A stretch of DNA of 64,000 nucleotides, from assembly GCA_023159155.1 (NCBI GenBank), contig JAJNNX010000079.1, positions 86,098 through 150,097 on the forward strand, read 5' to 3'. Positions 45,303 to 57,729 of the stretch are shown in pieces. This stretch comes from Ustulina deusta (lineage: Eukaryota; Ascomycota; Sordariomycetes; Xylariales; Xylariaceae). The notes below the pieces were generated by a model that was given only the letters and a program-made list of their open reading frames with translations, did no database searches and was not told where the DNA came from. Position 1 is the stretch's first letter. Each line of letters starts with the position of its first letter. Both the position numbers and the translations under genes were made by a program.

Positions 45303-46067
45303 TTAAGCGGGCACCGATCTTTCAGTAAGCCGCACGTTGTAATCCTGGTCAAATTTGACAGCGATGATCCCCAGCACCGGCCTACCGAGGTCTGCGGGCG
45401 GCAGATCGACGCCTCCAACGATGGTGACATCAAATCGCAGTAGAACCATGACCAAGAATATCTCTGCGAGAATGTCAGCTGTGTTCTTTTCCTGAATGAA
45501 TCCCTCCCATGGATAACTCACGAGTTGCCCGCTTCGCTATATGGCGTCCGCTCCACATCGTCTTCCCGCCGCCGAACGGCCGCCAACTGTCTCCGCGCGT
45601 AAGCTTCTCACCGTCAGGACCCATGAAGCACTCGGCCCTAAAGCTTTGCAGTAGACTGCCTCGTCGAAGTGAAGAAGTCTGTACGGAATCACTATCAACC
45701 AGACTAGTTTAGATTGGCGAAAGCTGTTTTTTTCATTGAGTCAACAGCGAGAAACTTACCAATTCTGGCTCCTTTCCTTAGGATCTTACCCCCTATCACT
45801 GTGTCTTCGACGACACGTCGGACCGACGCCGCGTTGGAGGCTAGGCGAAGTGTCTCATACCAGACAGCTTCGAGTAATGGGCAATGATTGTGCAGATGGC
45901 TGGCATGCTAATCTCTCTAATCCACCTACGTTATCTCCAGTCACGATCTCTATTATTACCATTCTTACGAGATGGGCACTCTCTTTTGCGATAGTCAGGC
46001 TGTCTGTCAACAGGTATAAGTTACGGTTGGTGGATTGTAAGTGTGCATCTGCTCGCGTATGGATCAC
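45303..46067 (-). pseudogene. Cytochrome P450 pseudogene (CYP7/CYP8-like fungal type), C-terminal half
   Basis: Read in gene order on the minus strand: AKESAHLVRMVIIEIVTGDN, then LERLACQPS, a frame change near 45890, HNHCPLLEAVWYETLRLASN (with the ExxR motif ETLR), and VRRVVEDTVIGGKILRKGAR. A 68-nt intron (45759-45692) and IPYRLLHFDEAVYCK follow. A second frame change near 45645 leads to FRAECFMGPDGEKLTRGDS and WRPFGGGKTMWSGRHIAKRA. After a 58-nt intron (45521-45464) come FLVMVLLRFDVTIVGG and GRPVLGIIAVK, with a stop at 45305-45303. The heme-binding motif FGGGxxxCxGR has Trp (codon 45555-45553) in place of the cysteine that ligates the iron. With at least two frameshifts and no N-terminal half, the gene is dead. 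The length visible is about 240 of the usual 500 residues. Confidence 0.85.
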
Positions 46068-46940
46068 AGGTAATACCAGTTATGGATGGGACGCCTTAGA
46101 CTTCATGGCCGCTGGGATTATTCTCAGCGTTACTTATTCGGGGCTGATTATTTCTCGTAAATCATTTTAACTTCTCACTATACTTTATTGTTGAAGTGAC
46201 TAGTACATCGGTATAATCGGCACATGTGGGATGTGGTTGAACCCAGGATATCTGAAGGTATTACACACCCTTGTTCGACCGGCTCCCGTGGTCTACCCAG
46301 ATTACCTACATACGAACTAACCCAAAGATTGTTGCAACAGACCAGATTTGCTCACACGACTATGAGACTCCGAAGCCAGGCAACAATTTGGAAGACTTAC
46401 TGTTGTCTCTTGCTACCCCACACCAAAACGATCATACATTAGTTTACTGGGGAGTTGCTCAGGGTGCCAGCTCCATGTTCCTTGATACCTTTATATTGAT
46501 TCCATCACTTCCGTTTCTTGCTAGGGTACATCTAGCTCTGAAACGTAAGCTTCAGTTGATCGCTCACTTCGGTACAGAATTAGCGTGGGTATTTTTAACA
46601 AAGAGGACCGACCTATTCCTCCAAGCTAACTTGATTACGACAGTGTACGTGCCACTTCGCCACCGCCTGAAAAAGAGGGAGCTACCCTGACAAGACTGAC
46701 GGCGTCGTCGAAAATACCGTTGCCATTGTAGTCGGTTGCATGCCTGCGTTCGCCAAGTTCTGCAGACTCTACATCTATGATCTGCCCCAGTCCAACTTCT
46801 GAGCGAAACAGGTTGTGTAGGACACTTTCTTCTTGTTCGGAAACATCTCACTGGTCGAAGTGGGAGGGTGCAGAGACGTGGGGTTATGCTGTACAACACT
46901 GTGTTACCTATAATACATAAAACTAGTAGGATTGTATTGT
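46068..46940. other. Decayed coding-like stretch at the edge of the AT block
   Basis: Pieces look protein-like but fit no gene. On the minus strand at about 46845-46630 one frame gives EQEESVLHNLFRSEVGLGQI, IDVESAELGERRHATDYNGN and GIFDDAVSLVRVAPS. On the plus strand 46271-46690 is open for 139 codons. They may be the decayed 5' part of the neighbouring P450 or of another gene. I cannot assign either. Confidence 0.3.
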
Positions 46941-46942
46941 TA

Positions 46943-46973
46943 TGTCATATGACTGGGTCTGTGTCATATGACT
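46943..46973. repeat. Two direct copies of palindromic TGTCATATGACT
   Basis: The 12-base word occurs at 46943-46954 and 46962-46973, 19 bases apart. Its core GTCATATGAC is self-complementary. It stands right at the change from normal sequence to the AT-rich RIP block. Confidence 0.7.
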
Positions 46974-49749
46974 TAGCCCCACTTATCCTGTATTATAGCT
47001 TAACTTTTGCTTATAGAGGTTAGGACAAAGATCTTTTTTTTTAGTAAGTTATATTTAAGTTTTGTTTAGATTGTTCTTTTTTATATAATATATGGCTAGT
47101 ACATACTATATGCTATAATATATTAATTATAGCTTATTATATAATAGCTAGTAATTATTTTAATATTTTTGTTTATTAAAACAATTAAAAAATAACTTAT
47201 ATAGTTTAATTAACTTTTTAAATTTTGTTTTTAAATTTTACTACTATTTTAGTTATTATTAATTAGATAATTTTTAAAACATTAAAACATTAAAATTAAT
47301 AAGATTTATATTTAGAATTAAAAAACTAACTAAATTAATAATTAATAAATTAAATTGCTACTTTATTACTAAGTTATAAATAATTAAAATTATTTATTTT
47401 AACTATAAAAATAGTTTAAATATATTTATTAAATTATATTAAAGATTTTTAAATAATATTATTTAAAATTTTAATATATATTTTATTATATTTTTTTATT
47501 TATATTTTTAAAAAAAAAACTTAATAAAAAATAATTTTATAATATTTATAGCTAATTTGTTAAAATTTTATTAAATATAGCAAAAGCATTAAGAACTACT
47601 AAACTTATAAATAAATTATATTTTTTAAAAAAATAAAAATATTTTATTTAAACTTTATTTTTTATTTTATATTTTTTAGTTTTAAACTTTATTATTTATT
47701 TATTTTTAATAAATAAAATTTTTAAAAGTTTTGCTAAATATATTACTATTTTTTAGATTACTTTTTTAATTTAAACTTTTATTTATTTTATTCTAGTATA
47801 TTTTGTTTTATTTAAAATAATAAATATTTTAGTATTTATTATACTAATACGTTTAAATATATTTTATATAAATTAAAATAATTTTATAAATTTATTTATT
47901 AGTTTTATATATAGTTTAGGTTAGCTAGGTCTATAATAAATATTTTATTAGATATAAATAGAACTATAAATATTAGTAGTATTATTAAAACTAGTGCTTT
48001 TATAGCTAAAATTAATAATTATATATTTTTTTATATAAATTATTTAAAGCTATATTTATTAAATTTTAATATAGCTTTATTATTAATATATTTTTTAGTT
48101 TATAATATATAAAAAAAAAAAATTATAGCTTTAAAAATTTTTTTTTTAAACTTTTTTTTTATTAATAATATAAAAATAAATAATAATAAAAGTAGCTCTA
48201 AGCTATTAGTTATAATATTAAAAAAAACTTAAGCAAACTTTATTATAAACTTTAGTAATAATATTTATTATTTAAGTGCTAATTTATAATAAAAGTTTGC
48301 TATTTTTATATTATAACTAGTAATTTATAATATTATATATATTAATAAATATAGCTTTATTAATTAATATAATTATATAAATAAAATCTAAAATATACTA
48401 TTAATATATAAATTAATTAGTAATATATTTATTAAAAAATATTTAAAACTATAGTAATATATTATAAATAAAGTTTAGTTATAAGTTTATATAATAATAA
48501 TAAAAATTTTTAATAAAAAATAAAAAACTTGTTTATTATAAAGTTAGTAGTGTTTATTTTTAATTATAAAATCTATTATTTAATTGATTATTTTTATTTA
48601 ATAATTTGGCTTTTTTATTATTACTTAGTTTTTTTTACTTTATTTAGTAAACATAATCTAGATACTAGGTTTTGTTTTATAGCTTGCTTTTATAACAATT
48701 AATATTTTATAAGCTTTTAATAGATTTTAAATATTTATTATACTTATAATAATAAATATTTTTTAAGTTTTTTATTTATTTATTTATTTATATAAATATT
48801 ATTAAGTTTTTTTTTATATATGTTTTATATATCTTTAATATAATAAGTATTAATAAGATTTTTATAATATTAAATTCTTGTTTAGCTATAAAAATAGTTA
48901 TATTTGCTATAGATTTAGTTATATTTGCTATAGATTTAGTTATACTTACTGCAAATTTAGCTATATTTGCTATAAATTTAGCTATATTTATTATAAACTT
49001 AGCTATATCTACTGTAGACTTAGCTATATTTATTATAAACTTAGCTATATTTATTGCAAACTTAGCTATATTTGCTATAAGCTTAGCTATATTTGTTATA
49101 AGCTTAGCTATATTTGTTTTAGGTTTAGGTTATTTTAATATAACTATAAGCTTACTTAAATATAATTGCTACTTTTAATGGATTTTTTTTTAAAATATTT
49201 GTTTTAATATTAATATAAATAGCTAATTTAGAATATTGTTTTTAGTTAGAATTTTTAATTAGTTTTTATTATAGCAAAATTTAGTATTTAATAAAATTAG
49301 TAATAGTAGTATAGATAGCGCTATTTTTTTAACTGCTTTAGTTATATTATAGCAAAATTTATAAATAAATTAGTATTTTAGCTAATATTTTAATAATTAG
49401 TACTATAGTTTTTAATAGCTATATAATATAATAAAGCTTTTTTTGTTTAAATATTATAATTTTATTTTAATTATTTAATATATTAATAAGTTTAAACATT
49501 TTAAATAAAAATAAAGCAAAACTATAGTTTTTTAAAATTTTAGTATTAATATTATATTTAATTTTAATTTATTTAAAATATATTAGTTTAAAAGCTTTAT
49601 ATAAAATATTAAGTAATAAATTATTTAAAGTTTTATTTAGGCTAAGTATTATTTAAAATAATGTTTTTAAAAAGACTAGCTTAAAATTATATAATAAGCG
49701 GACAAAAAACAATATAATTTTATTAATAAAAAAAAAACTTATTAAAATT
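46974..49749. other. RIP-type AT-rich DNA, unidentified repeat relic
   Basis: Almost only A and T from about 47040. The remaining C is found mostly in CT context (GCT, ACT) and the remaining G mostly in AG context, the footprint left when CA and TG dinucleotides have been converted to TA. No frame survives except within the 21-bp tandem array. The source element cannot be named. Confidence 0.7.
48895..49125. repeat. Tandem array of 11 x 21-bp units
   Basis: Eleven head-to-tail units with consensus TAGCTATATTTGCTATAAACT. Units differ by C/T and G/A changes. Because the unit is 21 bases, one plus-strand frame stays open over the array and reads as a seven-residue Tyr/Ser-rich repeat, but this is probably a by-product of the period. 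The undamaged ancestor may have encoded a heptad-type repeat on one strand. Confidence 0.85.
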
Positions 49750-49984
49750 TGTTACGATTAGTTAAGTAAAGCTTTTATAGCTAGTTTATTAATACTATAA
49801 ACAAAGACTTTAAGCTAAAAAAAAAAGAAAAAAAAGAAAGAAATTAGAATTTATAAAATAAATAGATATAGATTTTATATATATAGCTGCAGAGTTAGGT
49901 TAGTCCGTATATAAATTTATTATTTTATTATTATATAGGTCTAAAGTTTTTATAAGTTTTGTTAAAACTGTACTAACTATTATA
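49750..49984. repeat. Left LTR of copy A
   Basis: A 235-bp repeat beginning TGTTACGATTAG, containing a purine run at 49818-49842 and the conserved piece GCTGCAGAGTTAGGTTAGTC. It is aligned by eye with 55554-55786 and 57505-57729. This copy has lost more C/G than the right LTR. Confidence 0.8.
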
Positions 49985-50949
49985 CTATTTCTTTTTAAAA
50001 CTAAAAGTTTAAATATAGTTTTAATTTAAAATTACTAATAATATTAAGTTTGTATAATTTTTTTATATTATATTATTTTATTATTATTTTTATAATTATT
50101 TATAAATTTATTAGCTATTATTATATATATTTATTTTTATAATTTTATAAAAAGTTTAAAAGTTTTTTTATAAGTTTTATAAAATTAGTTAAATTTAATT
50201 AGCATATTTTTAAAAATTTAAGTTATATATTAAGTATTATTAAAATTGTAGTTTTTTTTAAATAATTTAGTATTATAACTTTTTATTTTTTTTATATATT
50301 TTTAATTATTTAATTTATTTAATTTTAAATTTTGCTTTGCTATTAATATTTTTAATTAAAAGTAGTAATTAGATTTGTTAAAATAAGAAGTTATTGCTTG
50401 CTTTTTATAATTAGTTAGTATAAAATAGGTTTTTTATTTTATAAAAGTTAAGCAAGTTAAAAATATAGCTAAATTTTTGTTTTTTTAAGATTTTAAAAAA
50501 TCTAACTAATTAAAAGTTTAATTTAGTAGTTAGTACTTATATTATAAAACTTTTTTTTTTTAAAAAAATTTTATTTTTTATTTTAAAATTTATTAAGCAT
50601 TTTTTTTTGTTAGTTTATAGCTTATATTGTTTTTATACAAGGGTTGCTATATTATATATTATTTTTTAAATATTTTAGGTTTAGTAGATTAGTTTAAATA
50701 TTTATTACTTAGTATTAGAATTTATAATAGTTTTGCTAATATTTATTATTAGAAAGTTTTATATTTTAATTTTTATTATTATTTTTAGTAGTAATATATT
50801 AATTAATAAATATTATAAAAAATTATATATAAAGTTTAAAATAAAAAAATAAATATTTTAATTGTTTTAGTATTTATTAATATAAAAATAGAATTATTAG
50901 TTTAGTTTTTAATTAGTTAATTTTATTATTTTTTAGGTTTAAAAGTAGT

Positions 50950-50971
50950 AAGCGCTGCTAAAGCAGTGCTT
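50950..50971. repeat. Less-mutated hairpin inside copy A
   Basis: A 9-base stem (AAGCGCTGC against GCAGTGCTT, one G/T mismatch) with loop TAAA. It is one of the few spots with several G and C in the element. In copy B the same place (about 58697-58716) is fully converted to A/T. Confidence 0.5.
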
Positions 50972-53900
50972 AGTACTTATAAAACTATTAATTATTATTA
51001 TAAACTTAGAAATAAATAGTTTTATATTATTTAATATTTATATATTTAGTATATTAAAAAATTTATATAAATATTTATAATATTATATAGTTAATAACTT
51101 TATAATATTTGTTTTTTTATTAAATAAAGTTATAATTAAATAGCTAAACTTATTTATAAATATTTATATATAGTTATAACTTTATTAGTTAAATAATATA
51201 TTTTTGCTATTTATTATTATATATTACTATATTATAGCTAGTATAAATAATAAATAAAAAAAACTAAAAGTTTTATTTTATAATATTTTATTTTTTTTAT
51301 AGTTATAATAATTATATATATATTGTTTATAATTATATTTTAAATAAAGCTAGTAATATTTTTGTTTTAATATTTTGATTGTTTTATATTAATTTTAATA
51401 TATAATAATTAAAAATATATAAACTTTTTAAATTAAAATTATATAAAAAAAAATAGTTCTATTTAAAATAACTTTAAGTATATATAGTTTTTTGTTTTTA
51501 TTTTTTAGTTTTTATAGCTAGTTTTTTTATTTAATTAAGTTTACTAAGTTAATTTTTTAAAAAGTATTAAATAAAAAGTCTATAGTTAATATAAAACTTA
51601 GTATTTTATTAAGCAGAACTAATATTATTATTTATTTTTTAGTTTTTTTAGCTTTAATTATAAAAAGTTTAGTTGTTTTTTTTAATAAAATATTAGTTAT
51701 TATATTTTTTATTTTAGTTAATATTAAAAAATAATATTAAAGTTTAATAAAAAGTTAGCTTAGTATATTTGTTATATTAATAAAATCTGTTTATTTAAAA
51801 AATATAGTAAAATTTAATAATTAGTTATTATAAAAAATTTAGTTCTAAAAAGCTCTAGGTAGTAATGTTTTAAAGTTTGTATTATTATTAAAAATTTATA
51901 GTTTTAAATTAAGTAAGCTTGTTTAATTAGTATTATTGTTTTAAAAAAATATTTTATAAGTTTTTAGGTTATATTTTTTTATTATTACTAAATAATTTTT
52001 TTTATTATATTATATAAAATATTTATTTTTATTTATATTAGTTAGCTAGGCTTAAAAAAAAGTAGAATAAATGCTTTATAAGCTAGTAGTTTTATATGTT
52101 TAAAAGTTTATTTTTGTTTTAGTTCTATTATAAATAGTTTTTTTTTTTTTAATAATTAATTTAAAAAAGTAATAATTTTATTAGTATAATAAATAAATAT
52201 ATAAACATAATTATAAAGCTTAAAAAATAACTAAATTAATTTAATATTTTTAAAATTATTAAAGTTCTAATTTAAAATTATTTAAATTTTAGTAGGATTA
52301 ATTCTAATTTTTACTTTAGTTTTTATAACTATTTTTAAATAATTAATAATAAATATATTAAAACAAAACTTTTTAATATTTTTTTAATATTTAGTTTAAT
52401 ATAAGCAATAAATTATTTTTTTATAATAGGTCTAATACTATTTTTTAGTTTTAAAATAAATTAAAATATTATTTATATAAATATTAGCAAACTTGTTTAA
52501 AAGTTTTTAAATTTATATATTAATAAAGGCTTACTATTAAATAAGTTTTATTTTTAAACTAAAAAATAAAACTTTTTATTAAAATATTTTTGTATAAGTT
52601 TAAAAAAAAAATTTAATATAATTTTATAATTAATAATAATTAAATATAGTACTATTAATATTTAAAGCTAATATAATTTAATTTTTTAAATATATGTTTT
52701 TTTATTAATAATTAATTATAAATTTATATTTAATTAATTTAAGTTTAAATATAAATAAAACAAAAATAATATTTAAGTTTATATTTTATTTAATAAAGTT
52801 TATAATTAGTAGTTTATTTATAAATTCTTTTTAAATAAAATAAACTATATAAATAAATAATATTAATAAAAGCTAAAAGTATATTTTTTATTATTAAGTT
52901 TTAGTATTATATTAAATTTTAATTGTAATAATAATAAAGTTTTAGATTTTTTTTTTAAAAAAAACTTTTTTAAATATAATAGCTAAAAAATAAAAAGCTT
53001 TATATTAATTTTATATATTAAAGGTTTTTTTTTTTAAAAATAAGATTAGTTTATTATTAAAAGTTTTTTATAATATTATTTAGTTAATTTAAATTTATTT
53101 TTTTTATAAAATATTAATTATTTTTAAGTTTTTTTTAAATAGTTTAATATAATTATTTTTAGTTATTATAAATTTAATTATAATAAGTTTTTTTAAAGTT
53201 TTTTTAGTTAGTTATTTTTATTTATTTTAATAAAAATAATTCTAAAAGTTTTATATAATTTTTTTAATAGTAGCGTAGTTTTTTTTTTTTTAAAAGTTAT
53301 TATATAGACCTTTTTTGTTTTAAGTTTAAAAGTTTTAGGTTTTTTTTTTGTTTTTTTAGTTTTAGTTGTTTTTAAAATAATTGTTTTATTTTTAAAAAGT
53401 TGTTTTAATATTTAATAGTATTTTTTTAATACTTAATTATATTAATTTATATTTTTTTATATTTTTAAGTTTATATTTTATTATTTATAGTTAAAAAGCT
53501 TAACTATAATTATTAATAAAAATTAAATTAATAAAAATAAATTATTTAGCTAAATTAATTATTATTTTTAAGTTTTTATTAAAATATTTTATTTTGCTAA
53601 CTATTTAATACTAATAATAATATTAGTATTAAAATTAATAATTTAAAACATTTAGTTTTTAAATTATTAATTATTAATTTTTATTATATATATTAAATAT
53701 TTATAGATTTTATTAATTATTTTATTTTAATAATTATAAAGCTTTTAAAGTTTAGCTAACCGAACTATTTTATTTTTAATTATTACTTAATTTATTATAT
53801 AAATTTATAGCTAATTATTAAAAAAATATAAGTTTTAATATTATATAAAACTAAAGTTTTTATTTTAATATTATTAATTTATAATTAAGTAAATATTTTA

Positions 53901-55553
53901 AAAATAATTAATTTGTTTTAATTATATATTTTAGCTAAAATAAATAAAAAAACTAATAAAATTTTTTTTATTAGTTTTATTTGTTTTTTAAATCGGATAA
54001 ACTACTAAAGCTATTTTTATTAAGGCTTTTTTTTGCTAGTTAAATATTTAAAAGTTTAAGCTTTTAGTTAAAACAATTAATTAATATATGTTTTTTTTTA
54101 TTATAAATAAAGCAGGTCTTATTATTTTAATAAAAAATTTTTTTTTTATAATTAATATTTATTTTAATTATTTTAAAATAAATACTTTAGAACTTTTAAA
54201 ATTAATTAAAAATTAATAAGCTAGTTTATTAAAAAGTTAATTATTTAAGTTAGGTTTTTATTTAGTTAAACTAATAAGTTTAATTTATTAATAGTTTTTA
54301 TAAATTTATTTAATATTATATATTAATTTAATAAATTTATTAATAAATAATTTATAAAAAATATTTAAATTTATAAAAACTTTATATAAGTTTTTTTTTA
54401 AGTTTATATAAAAATAGTTCTATAATTTATATTTTTATTATAATTTAGCTAATTAATATTTTTAAATTAAACTATTAAATATAAAAATAAACTTATTAAT
54501 ATTTTTATTAGTTTTATATATATAAGTTTAAAATATTTTATAAATTATAATTATTTAATTAAAATTATAATAAATTATTAATAAAATTTAAATTATTTTA
54601 ATAATATTACTAAATAATTTTTTAATTAAATAAAAATATATTTTTATTAATTTTTAATATATTTTTTTAATTAGTTTATAATATATTAAAATTAACTATT
54701 TTTAGTTTAAAATATAATAATATTTTTATTTAATTTTTTTATTAGTTTATAGATCTAGTTATTAAATAAAGTTTTATTTTTTATAAATTTACTAAAATTA
54801 ATTTTTTATATTTTAGCTTTTTTAATATAAATAAGGTTTAAAGTACTAAAAAATAAACTAATAAAACAGAAAATAAATAAAATAATAAAACTAAAAAGTT
54901 TAAAGTTAATATTTTTAAATATATTTTTTATTATTAAATTATAGTTATTTTTTAAAAGTATTAAAATAGACGTATTAAAAAATTAATATTTTATTTTTTT
55001 TATTTATTAAAAAAGTTTTACTAAAACTAATATAAAGTTATAAGTTTATATAGCTATAATATTTAGTGCTATATTTTTAAGTATATTATTTATTTTAGAT
55101 AATTTTAGTTTTAGTTTAGATTTTATTTTTTAAGTTTTAATTTTTGTTTTTTTTAGATTTTTTTTTAAATATTAGTTTATTTAAAATATTTATAAAAAAG
55201 TTTAGTATTTAATTTTTTTTTTTTTTTACTAAAAAAAAGATTTTAAAATTATTTAATAATAAAAAGCTAGCTATATTTAAAAGCTAGAATTATTTTAATT
55301 ATTTAAAAACTAAAAATAAAATAAAAATGTTTAAAGTTAAGTTTTTTATAAATTATTAGTTTTTAAATAATATAAAAATTAAAAGTTTTATTAAAGTTAT
55401 ATTAAAGTTAGCTTTATATTATAAAATATATAATCTTTTATATTAAATATATAATTAAAAAAAAAGTTTATTTATATTTTGCTAATTATAACAAAATAAA
55501 AAATATATATTTATTAAATATTTATTAATAAATAATTAATAAGTTTAAAGTAG

Positions 55554-55786
55554 TGTTATAATTAGTTAAGTAAAGCTTTTATAGCTAGTTTATTAATACT
55601 ATAAATAAAGATTTTAAATTAAAAAAAAGAAAAAAAAAAAAAAAGTTAGAGTTTATAAGGTAGGTAAATATAGACTTTGTATGTATAGCTGCAGAGTTAG
55701 GTTAGTCCGTGCGTAGACTTTTTATTTTATTGCTATATAGGTCTGGAGTTCTTGCAGGTCTTGCTAAGACTATACTAACTATTATA
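55554..55786. repeat. Right LTR of copy A
   Basis: A 233-bp repeat. It begins TGTTATAATTAG, where the left LTR has TGTTACGATTAG, and keeps the block GGTCTGGAGTTCTTGCAGGT, which reads GGTCTAAAGTTTTTATAAGT in the left LTR. The differences are nearly all transitions. Confidence 0.8.
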
Positions 55787-57504
55787 AAATTTATATTAAT
55801 TTTAAAATAAAATATTATTATAAAATAAGCTATATAAACAAAAACTATATTATTAAACAAATATTTAAGTATTTTAATAGTAGTTTTAAGCTATTTATTA
55901 AGCTATAAATTAATAGTAATATTATTTAAAATATTTAAAATTAAATTAGTAGTTAAAAATATATAGTATTAAAAAACTAGTATAAATCTATTAAGGCTTG
56001 CTAAGCTTAAAAAAATATATATTAATAATTTAAAAGCTTTAATTAAAAAAAATATTAATTTTAACTATAATATTATAAAGTTTAATATAATTAATTTATA
56101 TATTAATTTTTTTTTATTACTATTTAAAGCTATTTTTATTAAAGCTAGCTTTTTTAAAAGTATAATAAACCTTTTTTATTCCTAAAGTAATAAACTTTTA
56201 GCTTTTTTTTTATAGAATAAAACTAAAGCTAAAAAAATAAATATAAAGCTAATAGAACAGTAGCCTAAAGTTTTTTTTAAAAATAATTATTTTTATAATT
56301 AATAATAAAATAATAATTAATTTTGTAATAACTAGTAAAACAAAAATAATATATTTAATAATATTTTTTAAACAAAAATTGCTTAAACTTATATAATTAA
56401 TAGTTAAATAATTTATTATAATATAAATAAAAAAAGCTTTTATATTTTATTATATATTATAAATTAAATTAATATATTTTAGCTAGATTATAATTCTAAT
56501 TTTAATAAAAATAAACTTAATAGTATTAGTAATATTATTAAACTAAAAAACAATTAAAGCAAATATTTCAAAAAAATATTTTACTAGCTTTAAAAAAGTT
56601 TTTATAATTTTTTTTTTAGCTAATGTTATATTAGATTTATATAATATAGCTTTATTATTATTTTTATTACTACTTAAAATTATAAATATAATATATAATA
56701 TTATTAAAATTTTTGTTTAGTTATTATTTAATAAATTTAATAAATCTAAAAATTTATTATTTTTAACCTTAAATAATTAAATAATTATTATTAATAATAA
56801 TTAAAACTAGCTTTTTTTATATAATATTATTAGATTATTTAACCTAGCTACTATTATTATATTAGATAAAATAATTAAATATATTAAAATATAAAAAATA
56901 TTATTTAATTATAATATATTTAAGTATATTAAAAGGCTAAAATAACTTTTTTTTATATTATAAATAGCAAGTCTTACAAATAAGAAAGTTTTGCTTATTT
57001 TAAAATTATTATTTATAATTAAAGTTATAAAGCAGAAATATATATAAATATTGCTTTATTTTTATTTTTTATATTTAAAAAGTTTTTAGTATAAATATAC
57101 TTAAATATACTTATTTAAATACTTATATAAAGCTTTAGTATTAAAAGCATTAATAAAAAGCCCTATATTATAAATTATGCTAATATTAATATTATATTTT
57201 TTATTACTAAAAAGTTAATATAGCCCTAAATATAGCCGATCTATATTATTAATAAGTTTTTATATAGCATAATTCTTAGTATAAGCTTTTTTAAAACATA
57301 TTTGTTATATATTAAATAAAATAGCAAATTATAAAATAATAAATTTTATATTATAAATATTAGATATTATAAATATATATTTATAGTGTTTAGCGCTTAA
57401 CTAAAACTTTACTATAAATAAATATTAATTTAAGCAATAATTAATTTTAAAGTTAAAGCAGGCAAAAGTATTGCTATATTTATTAATTATTTAAATATGT
57501 TTAT
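55787..57504. other. RIP-type AT-rich DNA between the two LTR copies
   Basis: About 1.7 kb of A+T-rich sequence that I could not align with the retrotransposon copies. It is probably a relic of another repeat, into or beside which the LTR elements inserted. Confidence 0.5.
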
Positions 57505-57729
57505 TGTTACGATTAGTCGAATAAAGCTTTTATAGCTAGTTTATTAATACTATAGACAAAGATGTTAAGCTAAAAAAGAAAAAAAAAATTAAAGTTTATA
57601 GGGTAGGTAGATATAGATTTTATATGTATAGCTATAAAGTTAGGTTAGTCCGTGTATAGATTGTTTATTTTATTACTATATAGGTTTAGAGTTTTTATAA
57701 GTTTTGTTAAGATTGTATTAACTATTATA
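57505..57729. repeat. Left LTR of copy B
   Basis: A 225-bp repeat beginning TGTTACGATTAGTCGAATAA and ending AACTATTATA. It retains CG in the first bases, as does the left LTR of copy A. Confidence 0.78.

Larger units (their letters stand above)
49750..55786. mobile_element. LTR retrotransposon relic, RIP-mutated (copy A)
   Basis: Two direct terminal repeats, 49750-49984 and 55554-55786, both start TGTTA and end CTAACTATTATA, and bracket about 5.6 kb. The five bases before the first LTR (49745-49749) and after the second (55787-55791) are both AAATT, as expected for the target-site duplication of an LTR element. The whole internal part is A+T with stops in all frames, so gag/pol cannot be read and the superfamily (Ty1/copia or Ty3/gypsy) is not decidable. 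Total length of about 6.0 kb fits either. The orientation of transcription is unknown. Confidence 0.8.

Noticed and set aside
45736..46170. 144-codon plus-strand open frame
   Set aside because: It is antisense to the P450 relic, whose conserved motifs lie on the minus strand. The plus frame has no family pattern.
48895..49125. CRISPR-like or telomere-like array
   Set aside because: There are no spacers between the units, and the unit is unlike TTAGGG. The host is a eukaryote.
48878..49138. 86-codon Tyr-rich repeat protein
   Set aside because: The frame is open only because the 21-bp tandem unit is a multiple of three. The sequence is RIP-damaged repeat DNA.
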